From: an uncultured Lachnobacterium sp.
GTDB taxonomy: Bacteria > Bacillota > Clostridia > Lachnospirales > Lachnospiraceae
Assembly (NCBI GenBank): GCA_900546625.1
Contig: URDU01000047.1
Span: 1-14,820, forward strand
DNA length: 14,820 bases
Direction of reading: 5' to 3'
Every line of letters starts with the position of its first letter. Positions within the stretch are counted from its first letter, which is position 1. The translations under genes and the position numbers were made by a program. This document shows, one piece after another, positions 13,900 to 14,820 of the stretch. The notes beneath the pieces were generated by a model. That model ran no database searches. It was not told the origin of the DNA and saw only the letters and a list, made by a program, of their open reading frames with translations.

Positions 13900-14703
13900 T
13901 TATTTTGTAAAAATGTCACCGTAAAGGTCGTCCGCCAAATTGTCCAAGAAACTGTCATCCAGGTTCATGAACTGATTGGAAATCTTCTCCTTCAAAAGAG
14001 CGCTCCGCTTGAAGTACTTTTCCTCTTCGGAAAGCTCTTCTTCCGGGGCAAACAGCTCCTTGTCCAGTTCCTCGCCTTTAAGGGTTTCCAGACACCATTT
14101 TTCCACGGACTCACGCAAGGTGTTTTCGGAAGCCGCTTTTCCGGCAAACACATGATAAGACTTCATGGAAATGAGCCCCATAATGATGAACAGTAAAAAC
14201 AGCACGCTCATAATGCCGTAAACCATATACATGGAAAGGCCGCTGAGCCGTATGGGAAGCACGCCGAGCATGCCAAGAACCACCACGACAAGTCCCAGAA
14301 TGCCCACACCGAGCAAGGTATAGGCGCTGCTCTTATTCTCCTCCGCTTTTGCGGCATTGTCCTCGTAAAGGGCGGAAGGCTTGATGGGGGACTCTTCTTC
14401 CTCCTGCTCTTCCTTCATCTTCTTAGTCATTTCCTCTACAAAGAGCGCCTTCAGCTTTCCTGCCTTCTGCAATTCCTTTTCCGCCACATAAAGCTCATAG
14501 GTATCGTCCTGTTCATCCTTGGCGATACGCACGCCTTCCACCTTGTGGAACTTTAAGAAATCCGCCAGTGCTTCCATGTCGGTTTCGTCTCCGAAGGTAA
14601 GGGGCTTTTCCTCTTTTTCCTCGGAAACTAATTCACAACCGCAGTCTGCACAGATTTTGATACCTTCTTTGTATTCGTTTTTACATTTCGGACACCAGGG
14701 CAT
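13900..14703 (-). CDS. Zinc-ribbon membrane protein of unknown function
   Basis: The 267-aa product starts with a zinc ribbon (Cys4-x2-Cys7 and Cys18-x2-Cys21). Residues about 38-90 (DMEALADFLKFHKVEGVRI ... LYVAEKELQKAGKL) resemble the DUF2007-type signal-transducing fold. An acidic Lys/Glu-rich linker, two membrane helices (about 128-149 and 158-179) and an acidic C-terminal cytoplasmic tail rich in Glu and Asp follow. I cannot assign a function; metal binding and membrane location are visible, the rest is inference. GGAGG (14711-14715) lies 7 nt before the ATG. It follows the glutamate synthase gene by 21 bp and should share its transcript. The coding sequence is richer in G and C than the AT-rich defence genes beside it. 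Confidence 0.8.
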   Translation of the reverse strand: MPWCPKCKNEYKEGIKICADCGCELVSEEKEEKPLTFGDETDMEALADFLKFHKVEGVRIAKDEQDDTYELYVAEKELQKAGKLKALFVEEMTKKMKEEQEEEESPIKPSALYEDNAAKAEENKSSAYTLLGVGILGLVVVVLGMLGVLPIRLSGLSMYMVYGIMSVLFLLFIIMGLISMKSYHVFAGKAASENTLRESVEKWCLETLKGEELDKELFAPEEELSEEEKYFKRSALLKEKISNQFMNLDDSFLDNLADDLYGDIFTK

Positions 14704-14724
14704 TTTTACACCTCCGTGAAAGGA

Positions 14725-14820
14725 TTATTTGTTTCTTAAGTATTCGTCGATACCCTTTGCACCGGCTTTACCTGCACCCATGGCAAGAATAACCGTTGCT
14801 GCACCGGTTACCGCATCGCC
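14725..14820 (-). CDS. gltD: Glutamate synthase (NADPH) small chain, C-terminal fragment
   Basis: Only the last 31 codons and the TAA stop are in the window; the gene continues beyond the right edge. The peptide GDAVTGAATVILAMGAG ... IDEYLRNK is the conserved C-terminal FAD/NADPH-domain end of glutamate synthase small subunits and related homotetrameric NADPH-dependent glutamate synthases (GDxVTGAATVI-AMGAGK). These enzymes pass electrons from NADPH for glutamate formation from glutamine and 2-oxoglutarate. Related flavin oxidoreductases such as NADH-dependent ferredoxin:NADP oxidoreductase subunit B or sulfide dehydrogenase share this end, so the exact member is uncertain. The zinc-ribbon gene follows 21 bp downstream. 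Confidence 0.8.
   Translation of the reverse strand, partial: GDAVTGAATVILAMGAGKAGAKGIDEYLRNK

Overview
This window looks like a chromosome segment from a spore-forming, low-to-mid GC member of the Firmicutes, most likely a Lachnospiraceae gut anaerobe of the Agathobacter/Roseburia type. The reasons are a clostridial-type glycogen phosphorylase, spoVAD-spoVAE, strong Shine-Dalgarno sequences before most genes, and the overall style of the proteins. The genus is inference; no rRNA or other marker is present.

Layout, left to right. A GC-rich, hairpin-forming stretch without a gene (1-164) is followed by the terminator and gene of glycogen phosphorylase (minus strand). A 219-bp intergenic region with promoters in both directions separates it from two plus-strand genes, an AraC-family regulator and a PAP2 phosphatase. 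From about 4.2 kb onward every gene is on the minus strand. Reading in transcription order from the right edge: the last codons of a glutamate synthase small chain and a zinc-ribbon membrane protein; a two-gene AAA ATPase/TOPRIM cassette with its own promoter; a MYG1-family phosphoesterase with an extra C-terminal domain; a GAF-GGDEF diguanylate cyclase followed closely by sn-glycerol-1-phosphate dehydrogenase and the tRNA methyltransferase TrmO; adenine phosphoribosyltransferase; spoVAD-spoVAE; and a small repeat lipoprotein.

Functional themes. Carbon storage: glycogen phosphorylase, perhaps controlled by the divergent AraC regulator. Sporulation: SpoVAD and SpoVAE belong to the forespore channel that moves dipicolinic acid. 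A matching forespore sigma-G-like promoter (GNATA, 17 bp, CATACTR) lies before both spoVAD and the neighbouring 11-residue-repeat lipoprotein, which suggests that the lipoprotein is a forespore gene too. Housekeeping and signalling: c-di-GMP synthesis, sn-glycerol-1-phosphate formation, tRNA t6A37 methylation and adenine salvage. Defence: the ATPase plus TOPRIM pair has the arrangement of OLD/RloA-RloB/AbiL/PARIS-like abortive-infection modules.

The best candidates for something undescribed are the ATPase-TOPRIM pair (family-level resemblance only), the repeat lipoprotein with its forespore-type promoter, and the MYG1 fusion. There is no tRNA, rRNA, CRISPR array, transposase or integrase in the window, and no stretch over 300 bp without a gene.
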